The notes below the pieces were generated by a model. That model was not told the origin of the DNA, ran no database searches, and worked only from the letters and a program-made list of their open reading frames with translations. From the NCBI RefSeq assembly GCF_003002095.1, contig NZ_PVZC01000002.1:558001-622000 (forward strand): DNA of 64,000 bases, in the 5' to 3' direction. Position 1 is the stretch's first letter. Each line of letters starts with the position of its first letter. Both the position numbers and the translations under genes were made by a program. The DNA is from Allonocardiopsis opalescens. GTDB lineage: Bacteria > Actinomycetota > Actinomycetes > Streptosporangiales > Streptosporangiaceae. This document shows, one piece after another, positions 48,918 to 59,992 of this stretch.

Positions 48918-49615
48918 ACCCGGCCGCCCCCGGGCGGCGCCCCGGCGGCCGGGCGCCGCTGCGCGTCGTGGTCGCCGACGACCAGTCGGCGGTGCGGGAG
49001 GGGCTGGTCGCCCTGCTCGGCCTGCTCGACGGCGTGTCGGTGGCAGGGGCGGCGGCCGACGGCGAGCAGGCGCTGCGGCTGGTGGCCGAGCACCGCCCCG
49101 ACGCCGTCCTGATGGACCTGCGGATGCCGGTGGTCGACGGCGTCCGCGCGACCGAACTGATCGTCCAGCAGTACCCCGACGTGGCGGTCGTGGTGCTGAC
49201 CACCTATGCCGACGACGAATCGATAGCGGCGGCCCTGCGCGCGGGAGCGCGCGGCTACCTCACCAAGAACGCGGGCCGCGCCGAGATCGCCGCCGCGCTG
49301 CACGCCGCCGTGGCCGGCCAGTCCGCCTTCGACCCCGCCGTCTCCGCCCGGCTCACCGCCGCCTTCGGCGCCGCCGTGCGCGCCGGCCGCCCCGCGGAGC
49401 CGCCCCCCGCGCCGCCCGACGGCCTCACCGCCCGCGAGGCCGAGGTCCTGCGCGCCCTGGCCCGCGGCCTCAGCAACGCCGAGATCGGCGCCGAACTGTT
49501 CATCGCCGAGACGACCGTCAAGACGCACATCAACAACGCCTTCGCCAAGATCGGCGCCCGCAACCGCACCGAGGCCGCCCACTACGCCCACCGCCACGGC
49601 CTCACCGAGGGCTAG
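48914..49615 (+). CDS. NarL/LuxR-type response regulator
   Basis: The product has 233 residues from ATG 48914 behind GGAGG. The receiver domain has ADDQ, phospho-acceptor Asp68 in VLMDLRMPVVDG, VVVLTTYADDE and a conserved Lys in YLTKNAG. The LuxR output domain reads LTAREAEVLRALARGLSNAEIGAELFIAETTVKTHINNAFAKIGARNRTEA. It is the cognate partner of the kinase encoded just upstream. Confidence 0.95.
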   Translation: MNPAAPGRRPGGRAPLRVVVADDQSAVREGLVALLGLLDGVSVAGAAADGEQALRLVAEHRPDAVLMDLRMPVVDGVRATELIVQQYPDVAVVVLTTYADDESIAAALRAGARGYLTKNAGRAEIAAALHAAVAGQSAFDPAVSARLTAAFGAAVRAGRPAEPPPAPPDGLTAREAEVLRALARGLSNAEIGAELFIAETTVKTHINNAFAKIGARNRTEAAHYAHRHGLTEG

Positions 49616-49868
49616 GGTCTCCGCTGGTCGGGTGTCCGCGGTTTCCCTGCATTGGCCCGACGGTGCCCTGAAGGGGCCCGGCGACCAGTGGGGGGACGGC
49701 CGGAGTGCCGCGCGGCTCCGAGCACGTGGACGCCGGTCACCGCCGCGGTCACGATGGCCGCGGGGCCGCTCGGGTCCGCGCTCGCGAACCGCGGCCCGTC
49801 CACCCCCTGCCCGCCGTTCGGAGGGCGGACGGCGCCCGGATCACCGCCCGGCGCCGTTCGCACGCGCC

Positions 49869-52160
<2,292 letters not shown>

Positions 52161-52228
52161 GCGTGACCGTTCTGCGGGGCTGGGCGGGGGGGACGGGTCA
52201 GGGGGCCGGGCGGCGGCCGGGCGCGGGT

Positions 52229-52687
52229 CTAGGCCGGTGCGCCCCAGGTCATCAGCAGGGTAGCCGCCTCTTCCGGGTTCTCCAGGTCGGTGGGTCCGCC
52301 GGCCACCACGACGGCCTCGCGGGTGGCCAGGAACTCGCCGGTCTCCTCGTTCTGCACCGTGACGTCGTAGCCCTCGTCGTGCAGGCGCTCGCGGACGCGG
52401 TCCAGCTGCTCGTCCACGGTCGCGTCCTCGGCGGACAGCCCGATCACCCGGATGCAGATGTCGCTGCACTGCTCGCCGTAGTCGTCGTACCGGATGTCCT
52501 GCGGCGGCTCGCCCATCTCGGCCGCCGGCGGCGCGGGCTGCGGCGGGGGCGCCGAGGCGGCGGCGTCCGGCGGCTGGGCGGACGGCGCGAAGCCGATCAG
52601 CCCGCTGATCGCCGGGACCACCAGGCCGAGGCAGACGATGCCGACGATCACCATCAGCAGCCGCGGGGAGCGCATCAGCTTGAGCAT
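52229..52687 (-). CDS. Membrane-anchored protein of unknown function between purQ and purL
   Basis: The product has 152 residues. One N-terminal membrane helix ([24 protein letters not shown]) is followed by a Pro/Ala linker and an extracytoplasmic domain with [36 protein letters not shown]. Two Cys four residues apart (about 74 and 78) could form a disulfide or bind metal. It starts ten bases after purQ, so it is expressed with the purine genes, though nothing suggests a purine role. No family recognised. Confidence 0.75.
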   Translation of the reverse strand: MLKLMRSPRLLMVIVGIVCLGLVVPAISGLIGFAPSAQPPDAAASAPPPQPAPPAAEMGEPPQDIRYDDYGEQCSDICIRVIGLSAEDATVDEQLDRVRERLHDEGYDVTVQNEETGEFLATREAVVVAGGPTDLENPEEAATLLMTWGAPA

Positions 52688-52697
52688 CGCGGCCGCC

Positions 52698-53384
52698 CTA
52701 CGCCGGCGTCCCGACCAGGCGGGACATGATCGAGGTGAAGAACGGGAGGCCGTCGGTGGAGGGCCCGGTCAGCTCCTCCACGGCGTGCTCGGGGTGCGGC
52801 ATCAGCCCGACGACGTTGCCGTGCTCGTTGGTGATGCCGGCGATGGCGTCGGCCGAGCCGTTGGGGTTGGCGCCGGCGTAGCGGGCCACCACCCGGCCGT
52901 TCGCGGTCAGCTCCGCCAGGGTGGCCGCGTCGGCGACGTAGCCGCCCTCGCCGCTCTTGAGCGGGATCAGCGGCTCGTCGCCCACCCGGTAGTCGCCGGT
53001 CCAGGCGGTGTCGGTGCTCTCGATGCGCAGCCGCTGGTCGCGGCAGACGAAGTGCAGGCTGGAGTTGCGGGTCAGCGCGCCGGGCAGCAGGGCGGACTCG
53101 CACAGGATCTGGAAGCCGTTGCAGATGCCCAGGACCGGCAGCCGGCCGGCCGCGGCGGGCGGCAGGATCTCGGCCATGATCGGGGCGAAGCGCGCGATCG
53201 CGCCGCACCTCAGGTAGTCGCCGTAGGAGAAGCCGCCGGGGAGCACCACGGCGTCGACGCCGCGGAGGTCGGCGTCGCCGTGCCAGAGCGGTACGGGGGT
53301 GGCTCCGGCGATCCGCAGCGCCCGGGCGGCGTCGCGGTCGTCGAGGGAGCCGGGGAAGGTGACGACGCCTACACGGGCGGTCAT
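52698..53384 (-). CDS. purQ: Phosphoribosylformylglycinamidine synthase, glutaminase subunit
   Basis: The product has 228 residues from ATG 53384 (GGAGA six bases upstream). It is a class I glutamine amidotransferase with GICNGFQIL (Cys88 nucleophile) and [10 protein letters not shown] (His197 and Glu199). The start [24 protein letters not shown] is typical of PurQ. It releases ammonia from glutamine for PurL. Confidence 0.97.
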   Translation of the reverse strand: MTARVGVVTFPGSLDDRDAARALRIAGATPVPLWHGDADLRGVDAVVLPGGFSYGDYLRCGAIARFAPIMAEILPPAAAGRLPVLGICNGFQILCESALLPGALTRNSSLHFVCRDQRLRIESTDTAWTGDYRVGDEPLIPLKSGEGGYVADAATLAELTANGRVVARYAGANPNGSADAIAGITNEHGNVVGLMPHPEHAVEELTGPSTDGLPFFTSIMSRLVGTPA

Positions 53385-53565
53385 GCGCACTCTCCGTGGT
53401 CGTTTGCCGGTTCGCCGCGGTTCCGCCGACGGGTCCGCCGCGGGCGCCGCGCCGGCGTCGGCACGGCCGGGGGTCCGCTAGAAGGCTACCCGGTGCGCGC
53501 GGGTCCGCAGATCAGGGAGGGCCGCGGGCGTACCGCGGCCCGTCCCGCCGGCCGGCCGGGAGCGC

Positions 53566-54009
53566 TCAGGAGGCGCGGGAGACGGCGCCCACCAGCTCGC
53601 CGGGCCGGTCGTCGCGCCAGCGCACCCGCTTCTCCAGGCAGACCGCCATCCGGGCGCCGTCGTCGCGGACGAAGCTGACGTCGTCGACGAGGGCCCGCAT
53701 CAACGCGATACCGCGCCCGGACTCTGCGTCGGGCGCGGCTGGCGGTACACGGGAGAGATCGAATCCCGATCCCTCGTTGACGATTTCGAGAATGCAGCAG
53801 GAATCGCGTATGAGTACGTTCAGTTCGTAGCCGTGTGCGGACACTCCGTGGTCCACGACATTGGTACAGGCTTCTGAGCTGGCGATGAGAATATCGTCGA
53901 GGCATTCCTCTGCCACGCCCAGCGCGCGGAGGGTGTCCCCGACGACGCGCCGCATCACCGGAACCGTGTACGCGGCGCGCGGCAGCGCCAGTGAGAACCT
54001 GACATCCAT
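53566..54009 (-). CDS. RsbW/SpoIIAB-like ATP-binding serine kinase (anti-sigma type)
   Basis: The product has 147 residues from ATG 54009. The GHKL ATPase fold has DILIASSEACTNVVDHGV (N box), LEIVNEGSGFD (G1) and ESGRGIALMRALVDDVSFVRDDGARMAVCL (G2). Such proteins bind SigB-type sigma factors or phosphorylate anti-anti-sigma proteins; actinomycetes have dozens. No STAS partner or SigB-type sigma gene is adjacent. It sits oddly between purS and purQ on the same strand and might share their transcript. Confidence 0.9.
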   Translation of the reverse strand: MDVRFSLALPRAAYTVPVMRRVVGDTLRALGVAEECLDDILIASSEACTNVVDHGVSAHGYELNVLIRDSCCILEIVNEGSGFDLSRVPPAAPDAESGRGIALMRALVDDVSFVRDDGARMAVCLEKRVRWRDDRPGELVGAVSRAS

Positions 54010-54125
54010 GGGCCCAACCCCCGTCGCCGGCCCGGGAGGAGGCCGGTGGGACCCGGCCGCCTCGTCATGCGTCACAAGGTAGACGGTTCCCGCTGCCCAT
54101 TGTGGTAATCCCACAGATGCGGAAA

Positions 54126-54368
54126 CTATTCGACACGCAGTTCGAAATCCTCGATGACCGGATTCGCGAGCAATGTCTGGGCCATCTCCCGCACTTCAGT
54201 CAGAACGGTCTCACTGGCCGGACCGTCGATCTCGACCTCGAACCGTTTGCCCTGGCGTACCGACGTGATCGCGGGAAAGCCGAGCCGCGCGCTGGCGCTC
54301 GCGATGGCCTCCCCCTGGGGGTCCAGGATCTCCGGCTTGAGCATGACGTCGACGATGACGCGCGCCAC
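54126..54368 (-). CDS. purS: Phosphoribosylformylglycinamidine synthase, PurS subunit
   Basis: The product has 80 residues from GTG 54368 behind GAGGAGG. The sequence ARVIVDVMLKPEILDPQGEAIASASARLGFPAITSVRQGKRFEVEIDG is the PurS signature. PurS bridges PurL and PurQ in the FGAM synthase complex. In many actinomycetes it is next to purQ; here an ATPase gene separates them. Confidence 0.95.
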   Translation of the reverse strand: MARVIVDVMLKPEILDPQGEAIASASARLGFPAITSVRQGKRFEVEIDGPASETVLTEVREMAQTLLANPVIEDFELRVE

Positions 54369-54815
54369 GTGTCCTCCTCGGGTGCGGTGGGCCGGCCGCC
54401 GCCGGCCGGCGGCTGACCTGCGGCCCGACCGGCATACAATGGAGTAGCCGGGGGCCGCCGAGGGCACCGGTCGGGGCGCCCGGCGTGTCATTCTTCCAGG
54501 TCTCGCGGCAGCACCGGCCCCCGCGCCCGGCCCGCCCCGCCGTTACCGGGCCGTGACCCAAATCACGCCCGCCGTCGTCACCATCCGGGCCCCTCCCGAA
54601 CGTCTATCAGTGTGGGGCACCGGGAAGTGGACCCGGAGCGGGGCCGCGACCCCAGCGCACGGCGCGGCAGCGCGGCCCGCCGAACGGCCTCTCCACCCGC
54701 TCCACCCCGCGGCCGCCGATCCCGACGCCGCCCCGCCCACCAGCCGGATCCGACCGGCTCGGCACCACCCGACTCCACCCGCCGCAACGACGCGTCACGA
54801 CCTGCGGAGGTTCGC
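54369..54815. promoter_or_regulatory. Divergent region between purS and the ECF sigma gene
   Basis: 447 bp without a supported gene. On the plus strand CTGACC (54413-54418) and TACAAT (54435-54440), with a 16-bp spacer, form a vegetative-type promoter candidate pointing toward the sigma gene, about 370 bases upstream. I did not find a clear SigR-type GGGAAT...GTT promoter. Confidence 0.45.
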
Positions 54816-55436
54816 ATGGCCCTACTCGTTCAGGACCGTCAGGACGAGACGGACACCAAGAGCACCGCGCCCGAGGCGAGCGCGCACGACGACTTCACCG
54901 AGAACGTCGTGCCCTTCGCCACCCAGCTGTACCCGGCGGCGCTCCGGATGACCCGCAACCCCGACGACGCCGAGGACCTGGTGCAGGAGACCTTCGTCAA
55001 GGCGTACGCCAACTTCCACCAGTTCCGCGCCGGCACCAACCTGCGGGCGTGGCTGAACCGCATCCTGACCAACACCTTCATCAACGGCTACCGCAAGAAG
55101 CAGCGGGAGCCGCAGCAGGACGTCACCGACGTGATCCACGACTGGCAGCTGGCCGCCGCGGCCGACCACGAGTCCGCCGGGCTGCGCTCGGCCGAGGCCG
55201 AGGTGCTCGACCGGCTGCCCGACGCCGAGATCCGCCGCGCGATGGAGGCGCTGCCCGAGGACTTCCGCCGGGTCGTCTACCTGGCCGACGTCGAGGGCTA
55301 CGCCTACAAGGAGATCGCGGCGATGATGGGCACCCCGCTGGGCACCGTGATGTCGCGGCTGCACCGCGCCCGGCGGCAGCTGCGCTCCCAGCTCACCGGC
55401 TACGCGCGGCGCCGGGGCATCGCCGCGGCGGCCTGA
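54816..55436 (+). CDS. SigR-like ECF sigma factor
   Basis: The product has 206 residues from ATG 54816 behind GCGGAGG. It closely resembles SigR of Streptomyces: [62 protein letters not shown] (region 2) and [39 protein letters not shown] (region 4). SigR controls the thiol-oxidative stress regulon with the zinc anti-sigma factor RsrA, usually encoded next to it. No rsrA is found here: the next 390 bp hold no HxxxCxxC frame. It is either an orphan paralogue or regulated by an RsrA encoded elsewhere. Confidence 0.92.
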   Translation: MALLVQDRQDETDTKSTAPEASAHDDFTENVVPFATQLYPAALRMTRNPDDAEDLVQETFVKAYANFHQFRAGTNLRAWLNRILTNTFINGYRKKQREPQQDVTDVIHDWQLAAAADHESAGLRSAEAEVLDRLPDAEIRRAMEALPEDFRRVVYLADVEGYAYKEIAAMMGTPLGTVMSRLHRARRQLRSQLTGYARRRGIAAAA

Positions 55437-55826
55437 GCCGAAGGGCGGCCCCGCGGCCGGCGGCGGGCCGTCAACTCGGACGTCACAACAAGTACTAGGA
55501 CGTCAAACCAGCAGGTCAACGGGGTTTCGGGCATTCCGCGACAAGCGCGGGCGGCGTAGGATCACGGCGGGCTCCACGGGGCAGCGGTCCTGTTTCCAGA
55601 CAGGCGCCGCCCGTCCGGGCGCGGCCCACCGGAGGTTCCGGGGCGGGCGGCAGGGCTCGTCTGGGGCGTGGGAAAACTCGGGTCCGGGTCTTGCCAGGTG
55701 CACCGTGACGTCTGTCACCATGGCGGTCAGGCCACCGCCGAGCCCACCACCCCAGGGCTCGGGAGTGGATACCAGGCCGTGAGGGGGCGACCCGCCCTTC
55801 GGCCCCGACCATGCGAGGAGTGACGG
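55437..55826. promoter_or_regulatory. Promoter region of the 2-oxoacid dehydrogenase operon
   Basis: 390 bp without a gene. GGACGTCA occurs twice, 20 bp apart (55478-55485 and 55498-55505). CGTGA-CGTCTG-TCACC (55704-55718) matches the actinobacterial CRP-type consensus CGTGA-N6-TCAC(G), about 110 bases upstream of the E1 alpha start. No certain -10 box was found. Confidence 0.5.
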
Positions 55827-56984
55827 ATGTCGATCAGTACCTCGAACGCCGCCCCGGTATCCGGGCAGGCGTCGAGCGCCGCGGCACCGGAACCGGAGGA
55901 GCTGGTGCAGCTGCTCACCCCCGAGGGTGAGCGCCGCGAGCATCCGGACTATCCGCTCGACCTGTCCCCGGAGGAGATCCGCGGCCTCTACCGCGACCTG
56001 GTGCTGGTGCGCCGCTTCGACACCGAGGCCGTGTTCCTGCAGCGGCAGGGCGAGCTGGGGCTGTGGCCGTCGCTGCTGGGCCAGGAGGCGGCCCAGGTCG
56101 GCTCGGCGCGGGCCCTGCACGGCCACGACATGGTCTTCCCGACCTACCGCGAGCACGGCGTCGCGATGTGCCGCGGGGTGCGGCCCGAGCAGCTGCTCGA
56201 ACTGTTCCGCGGGGTGAGCCACGGCGGCTGGAACCCCAAGGAGCACGGCTTCCACCTGTACACGATCGTGATCGGCAGCCAGACCCTGCACGCCACCGGC
56301 TACGCCATGGGCATCCAGCGCGACGGCCGGGTGGGCGCCGAGGGCGAGGCGGCGCTGGCCTACTTCGGCGACGGCGCCTCCAGCCAGGGCGACGTGAACG
56401 AGGCCTTCGTGTGGGCGTCGGTCTTCCACGCCCCGGTGGTGTTCTTCTGCCAGAACAACCAGTGGGCCATCTCCGCGCCGCTGGCCAAGCAGTCCCCCAT
56501 CCCGCTGTACCGGCGCGCGGCCGGCTTCGGCTTCCCCGGCGTGCGGGTCGACGGCAACGACGTCTTCGCCTGCCTGGCCGTCACCCGCCAGGCGATGCGG
56601 GCCGCCCGCGAGGGGCAGGGCCCCAGCCTGATCGAAGCCTTCACCTACCGGATGGGCGCGCACACCACCAACGACGACCCCACCCGCTACCGCCTGTCGG
56701 GCGAGCTGGAGGAGTGGAAGCTCAAGGACCCGATCGAGCGGCTGCGCGCCTACATCGCCCGCGAGGGCCTGGCCGGCGCCGACTTCCTCAGCGGGGTCGA
56801 CGCCGAGGCCGAGGAGCTGGGCGAGCAGGTCAGGCGGGCCTGCCGCGAGCTGCCCGACCCGCGTCCGATGGAGATCTTCGACCACGTCTACGCCGAGCCG
56901 AACAGCCAGGTGGACGAGGAGCGGGAGCGCTTCGCGGCGTACCTGGACTCCTTCGAGGGCGCCGAGCACGAGGGGGACCGCTGA
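55827..56984 (+). CDS. 2-oxoacid dehydrogenase E1 component, alpha subunit
   Basis: The product has 385 residues. The thiamine-diphosphate site is GDGASSQGDVNEAFVWASVFHAPVVFFCQNNQWAIS (about 180-215); YRMGAHTTNDDPTRYR is the conserved phosphorylation-loop region. The heterodimeric E1 form and motif set fit branched-chain 2-oxoacid dehydrogenase (Bkd) or the pyruvate enzyme. It decarboxylates the 2-oxoacid and passes the acyl group to the E2 lipoyl arm. The stop overlaps the next gene by one base. Confidence 0.95.
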   Translation: MSISTSNAAPVSGQASSAAAPEPEELVQLLTPEGERREHPDYPLDLSPEEIRGLYRDLVLVRRFDTEAVFLQRQGELGLWPSLLGQEAAQVGSARALHGHDMVFPTYREHGVAMCRGVRPEQLLELFRGVSHGGWNPKEHGFHLYTIVIGSQTLHATGYAMGIQRDGRVGAEGEAALAYFGDGASSQGDVNEAFVWASVFHAPVVFFCQNNQWAISAPLAKQSPIPLYRRAAGFGFPGVRVDGNDVFACLAVTRQAMRAAREGQGPSLIEAFTYRMGAHTTNDDPTRYRLSGELEEWKLKDPIERLRAYIAREGLAGADFLSGVDAEAEELGEQVRRACRELPDPRPMEIFDHVYAEPNSQVDEERERFAAYLDSFEGAEHEGDR

Positions 56985-57973
56985 TGCCGACCACCACGCT
57001 GACCCTGGGGCGGGCGCTGAACGCCGGAATGCGCCGCGCCATGGAGGCCGATCCGAAGGTGCTCGTCATGGGCGAGGACGTCGGCAAGCTCGGCGGCGTC
57101 TTCCGGGTCACCGACGGACTGCAGAAGGACTTCGGCGAGGACCGGGTCGTCGACACCCCGCTGGCGGAGTCCGGCATCATCGGCACCGCGATCGGGCTGG
57201 CGCTGCGTGGCTACCGGCCGCTGTGCGAGATCCAGTTCGACGGCTTCGTCTTCCCGGCCGCCGACCAGATCATCACCCAGCTGGCCAAGATGCACATGCG
57301 CTCGCGCGGCTCGATCCGGCTGCCGGTGGTGATCCGCATCCCCTTCGGCGGCGGAATCGGCGCCGTGGAGCACCACAGCGAGTCGCCGGAGGCGTACTTC
57401 GCGCACACCCACGGCCTGCGGGTGGTGGCCTGCGCCAACGCGGTGGACGCGTACTGGATGATCCAGCAGGCCATCGCCTGCGACGACCCGGTGGTGTTCT
57501 TCGAGCCCAAGCGGCGCTACTACGACAAGGGCGAGATCGACGAGACGGCGCCGCTGGAGTCGGCGCTGCCGATGGGCGCGGCCCGGGTGGCCAGGGCCGG
57601 CACCGACCTCACCATCGCCTGCTTCGGCCCGATGGTGAAGACCGCGCTGGAGGCGGCGGCCGCGGCCGAGGAGGAGGGGCGCTCGGTGGAGGTGCTCGAC
57701 CTGCGCTCGCTCTCACCGATCGACTACCCCGCGCTCTTCGACTCGGTGCGGCGCACCGGCCGGCTGGTGGTGGCGCACGAGGCGCCGGTCGCCTACGGCC
57801 TGGGCGGCGAGATCGCCGCGCGTGTCACCGAGGAGTGCTTCTACCAGCTGGAGGCGCCGGTGATCCGGGTGGGCGGCTTCGCCACCCCGTACCCGCCGGC
57901 CCGGCTGGAGGAGCACTACCTGCCGGACCTGGACCGCGTCCTCGACGCGGTCGACCGGTCGCTGAGCCACTGA
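56984..57973 (+). CDS. 2-oxoacid dehydrogenase E1 component, beta subunit
   Basis: The product has 329 residues; its ATG overlaps the E1 alpha stop (TGATG). Motifs: LTLGRALNAGMRRAMEADPKVLVMGEDVGKLGGVFRVTDGL, FDGFVFPAADQIITQLAKMH, IPFGGGIGAVEHHSESPEAYFAHTHGLRVV and the C-terminal transketolase domain DLRSLSPIDYPALFDSVRRTGRLVVAHEA. The HHSESPEAYFAH loop lines the active site. It forms the alpha2beta2 E1 with the upstream gene product. Confidence 0.96.
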   Translation: MPTTTLTLGRALNAGMRRAMEADPKVLVMGEDVGKLGGVFRVTDGLQKDFGEDRVVDTPLAESGIIGTAIGLALRGYRPLCEIQFDGFVFPAADQIITQLAKMHMRSRGSIRLPVVIRIPFGGGIGAVEHHSESPEAYFAHTHGLRVVACANAVDAYWMIQQAIACDDPVVFFEPKRRYYDKGEIDETAPLESALPMGAARVARAGTDLTIACFGPMVKTALEAAAAAEEEGRSVEVLDLRSLSPIDYPALFDSVRRTGRLVVAHEAPVAYGLGGEIAARVTEECFYQLEAPVIRVGGFATPYPPARLEEHYLPDLDRVLDAVDRSLSH

Positions 57974-57989
57974 GACGGGGAGGTCGTAC

Positions 57990-59354
57990 ATGAGTGCGGG
58001 ACAGGCGTCCGCCGCGGCGGACGGCGGGTCCGTCCGCCGGTTCATCCTCCCCGACGTGGGCGAGGGACTGACCGAGGCGGAGATCATCAGCTGGCACGTG
58101 CGGCCCGGCGAGCAGGTCGCGGTCAACCAGACCATCGTGGAGATCGAGACGGCCAAGGCGGCGGTGGAGCTGCCCAGCCCGTGGGCGGGCACCGTCACCG
58201 AGCTGCTGGTCGAGGCGGGCCAGACCGTGGACGTCGGCACGCCGATCATCGCGGTCGACACCGGCGAGGGCGGCGCCGCGGCGGAGGCCGCGCCGGAGAA
58301 GACCGGTGCGGCCGAGAAGCCGCAGCCGAACCTGGTCGGCTACGGCGCGAAGGCGGCGGCCACCCGGCGGCGCGCCCGCAGGGGCCGCCCGGTCGCCGCG
58401 GCCGAGCCGGCTCCGGCGCCCCGGGCCGCCGCCCCGGCCCCGGCCCCCGAGCCGCCGCCCCCGGCGGCCGAGCCGGAGGGGCGGGTGGCGGTGCTGGCCA
58501 AGCCGCCGGTGCGCAAGCTGGCCAAGGACCTCGGCGTCGACCTGCGCGCCGTCGAGCCCACCGGCCCGGGGGGCACGGTCACCCGCGACGACGTGCACCG
58601 GCACGCGGACACGGGCGCGCCGGCGCCCGCCCCGGTGGCCGGCGCCCCGGGCGCCCGCGAGGAGCGGGTGCCGATCCGGGGCGTGCGCAAGCACACCGCC
58701 GCCGCGATGGTGGCCAGCGCCTTCACCGCGCCGCACGTCACCGAGTTCCTCCAGGTCGACGTCACCGAGACCATGGCCGCGGTGCGTCGGCTGCGCGAGC
58801 TGCCGGAGTTCGCCGGGGTGAAGGTGTCGCCGCTGCTGCTGGTGGCCAAGGCGCTGCTGCTGGCGGTGCGCCGGCACCCGATGGTGAACTCCAGCTGGGA
58901 CGAGACCGCGCAGGAGATCGTGGTCAAGCACTACGTGAACCTGGGCATCGCGGTGGCCAGCGAGCGCGGCCTGGTGGTGCCGACGGTGAAGGAGGCCCAC
59001 GCGCTGCCGCTGCCGGAGCTGGCCGCGCGGCTGAACGAGGCGGCGGCCACCGCCCGCGAGGGCCGGTCCACCCCGGCCGACCTGAGCGGCGGCACGATCA
59101 CCATCACCAATGTCGGCGTGTTCGGCGTGGACGCCGGCACCCCGATCCTGGTGCCCGGTGAGGCCGCCATCCTCGCCTTCGGGCAGATCCGCGAGCTGCC
59201 GTGGGTGCACGAGGGCCGGTTGGCGGTGCGCAAGGTCACCACGCTGGCGCTCTCCTTCGACCACCGCATCGTCGACGGCGAACTCGGCTCCAAGGTGCTG
59301 CGCGACGTCGGCGCGGTGCTGCACGACCCGCTCACGGCCCTGGCCTGGAGCTGA
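57990..59354 (+). CDS. 2-oxoacid dehydrogenase E2 component (dihydrolipoyl acyltransferase)
   Basis: The product has 454 residues. A single lipoyl domain carries Lys56 in EIETAKAAVELPSP. A Pro/Ala linker follows, with the E3-binding domain (AKPPVRKLAKDLGVDLRAVEPTGPGGTVTRDDVHRH, about 170-207) and the catalytic domain ending LSFDHRIVDGELGSKVL with the active-site His near 425. It transfers the acyl group to CoA. The operon lacks a dihydrolipoamide dehydrogenase gene, so E3 is shared from elsewhere. Branched-chain acyl-CoA formation for fatty acids or polyketides is a likely output; this is inference. Confidence 0.96.
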   Translation: MSAGQASAAADGGSVRRFILPDVGEGLTEAEIISWHVRPGEQVAVNQTIVEIETAKAAVELPSPWAGTVTELLVEAGQTVDVGTPIIAVDTGEGGAAAEAAPEKTGAAEKPQPNLVGYGAKAAATRRRARRGRPVAAAEPAPAPRAAAPAPAPEPPPPAAEPEGRVAVLAKPPVRKLAKDLGVDLRAVEPTGPGGTVTRDDVHRHADTGAPAPAPVAGAPGAREERVPIRGVRKHTAAAMVASAFTAPHVTEFLQVDVTETMAAVRRLRELPEFAGVKVSPLLLVAKALLLAVRRHPMVNSSWDETAQEIVVKHYVNLGIAVASERGLVVPTVKEAHALPLPELAARLNEAAATAREGRSTPADLSGGTITITNVGVFGVDAGTPILVPGEAAILAFGQIRELPWVHEGRLAVRKVTTLALSFDHRIVDGELGSKVLRDVGAVLHDPLTALAWS

Positions 59355-59433
59355 TCCACCCGCACCAGCGCGGGGCCGGGGCGGTGCCCGGCCCCGCGCC
59401 GTTTCCGGCCGCGAACCCGCAGGAGGTGGCAGC

Positions 59434-59838
59434 GTGCGCGAGGCGGCGCACCGGCTGCGGCGCTACGTCGGCGGCGTCCCCCACCTCGCCGAGGTCACCG
59501 TGCGCGGCGAGCCGGCCGGACGCGACCGCGTCACGGTCGACCCGGACGCCCTCGGCTGGCGGCGCGCGGTCTACGGGCCCGGCGCGGCCATCGGCGGTGC
59601 GGAGGACGAGCGCTGGGCCGCCGAGGCCCGGGCCGGTGCCGCCTACGCGCTGCGCCGGTCGGCGGACGGGCGGGCGCCCCTCGCGGTCACCGTGGTCCGG
59701 ATCTACGGCACGTACGCCGACACCGGGCCGGGCGACATCGAGTTCGCGGCCGCGGTGGCCGTCGCCGAGCTGCTGGGCACCGGGTGGGGCGCTTCGCCGC
59801 CCGTCCTCGGCGCCCATGGGGCCGTCTTCCCCGAGTAG
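59434..59838 (+). CDS. Conserved protein of unknown function
   Basis: The product has 134 residues from GTG 59434 behind AGGAGG. It is soluble and Ala/Arg-rich, with VDPDALGWRRAVYGPGAAIGG and TVVRIYGTYADTGPGDIEFAAAVAVAELLG. No domain is recognised. It follows the E2 gene by 79 bp on the same strand and could be cotranscribed. Confidence 0.7.
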   Translation: MREAAHRLRRYVGGVPHLAEVTVRGEPAGRDRVTVDPDALGWRRAVYGPGAAIGGAEDERWAAEARAGAAYALRRSADGRAPLAVTVVRIYGTYADTGPGDIEFAAAVAVAELLGTGWGASPPVLGAHGAVFPE

Positions 59839-59992
59839 CGCGCCGGCCGGCGTCCGGCGCTTTGTCCGGTGACGCGAAGTACTGACCGGATACGGCCGAG
59901 CTTCGCTATCCAGGGAGCGCACAAGCGCCCTCTGTTATCCAATTCAGGTAGCCGCGGCCGTACGGACGCGCCGGATGACGGAGGTACCCGCC

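Noticed and set aside
53566-55436. The RsbW-like kinase as anti-sigma factor of the neighbouring SigR-like sigma
   Set aside because: RsbW-type kinases partner SigB-type sigma factors; SigR-type ECF sigmas use zinc anti-sigma proteins. The genes are also divergent and separated by purS.
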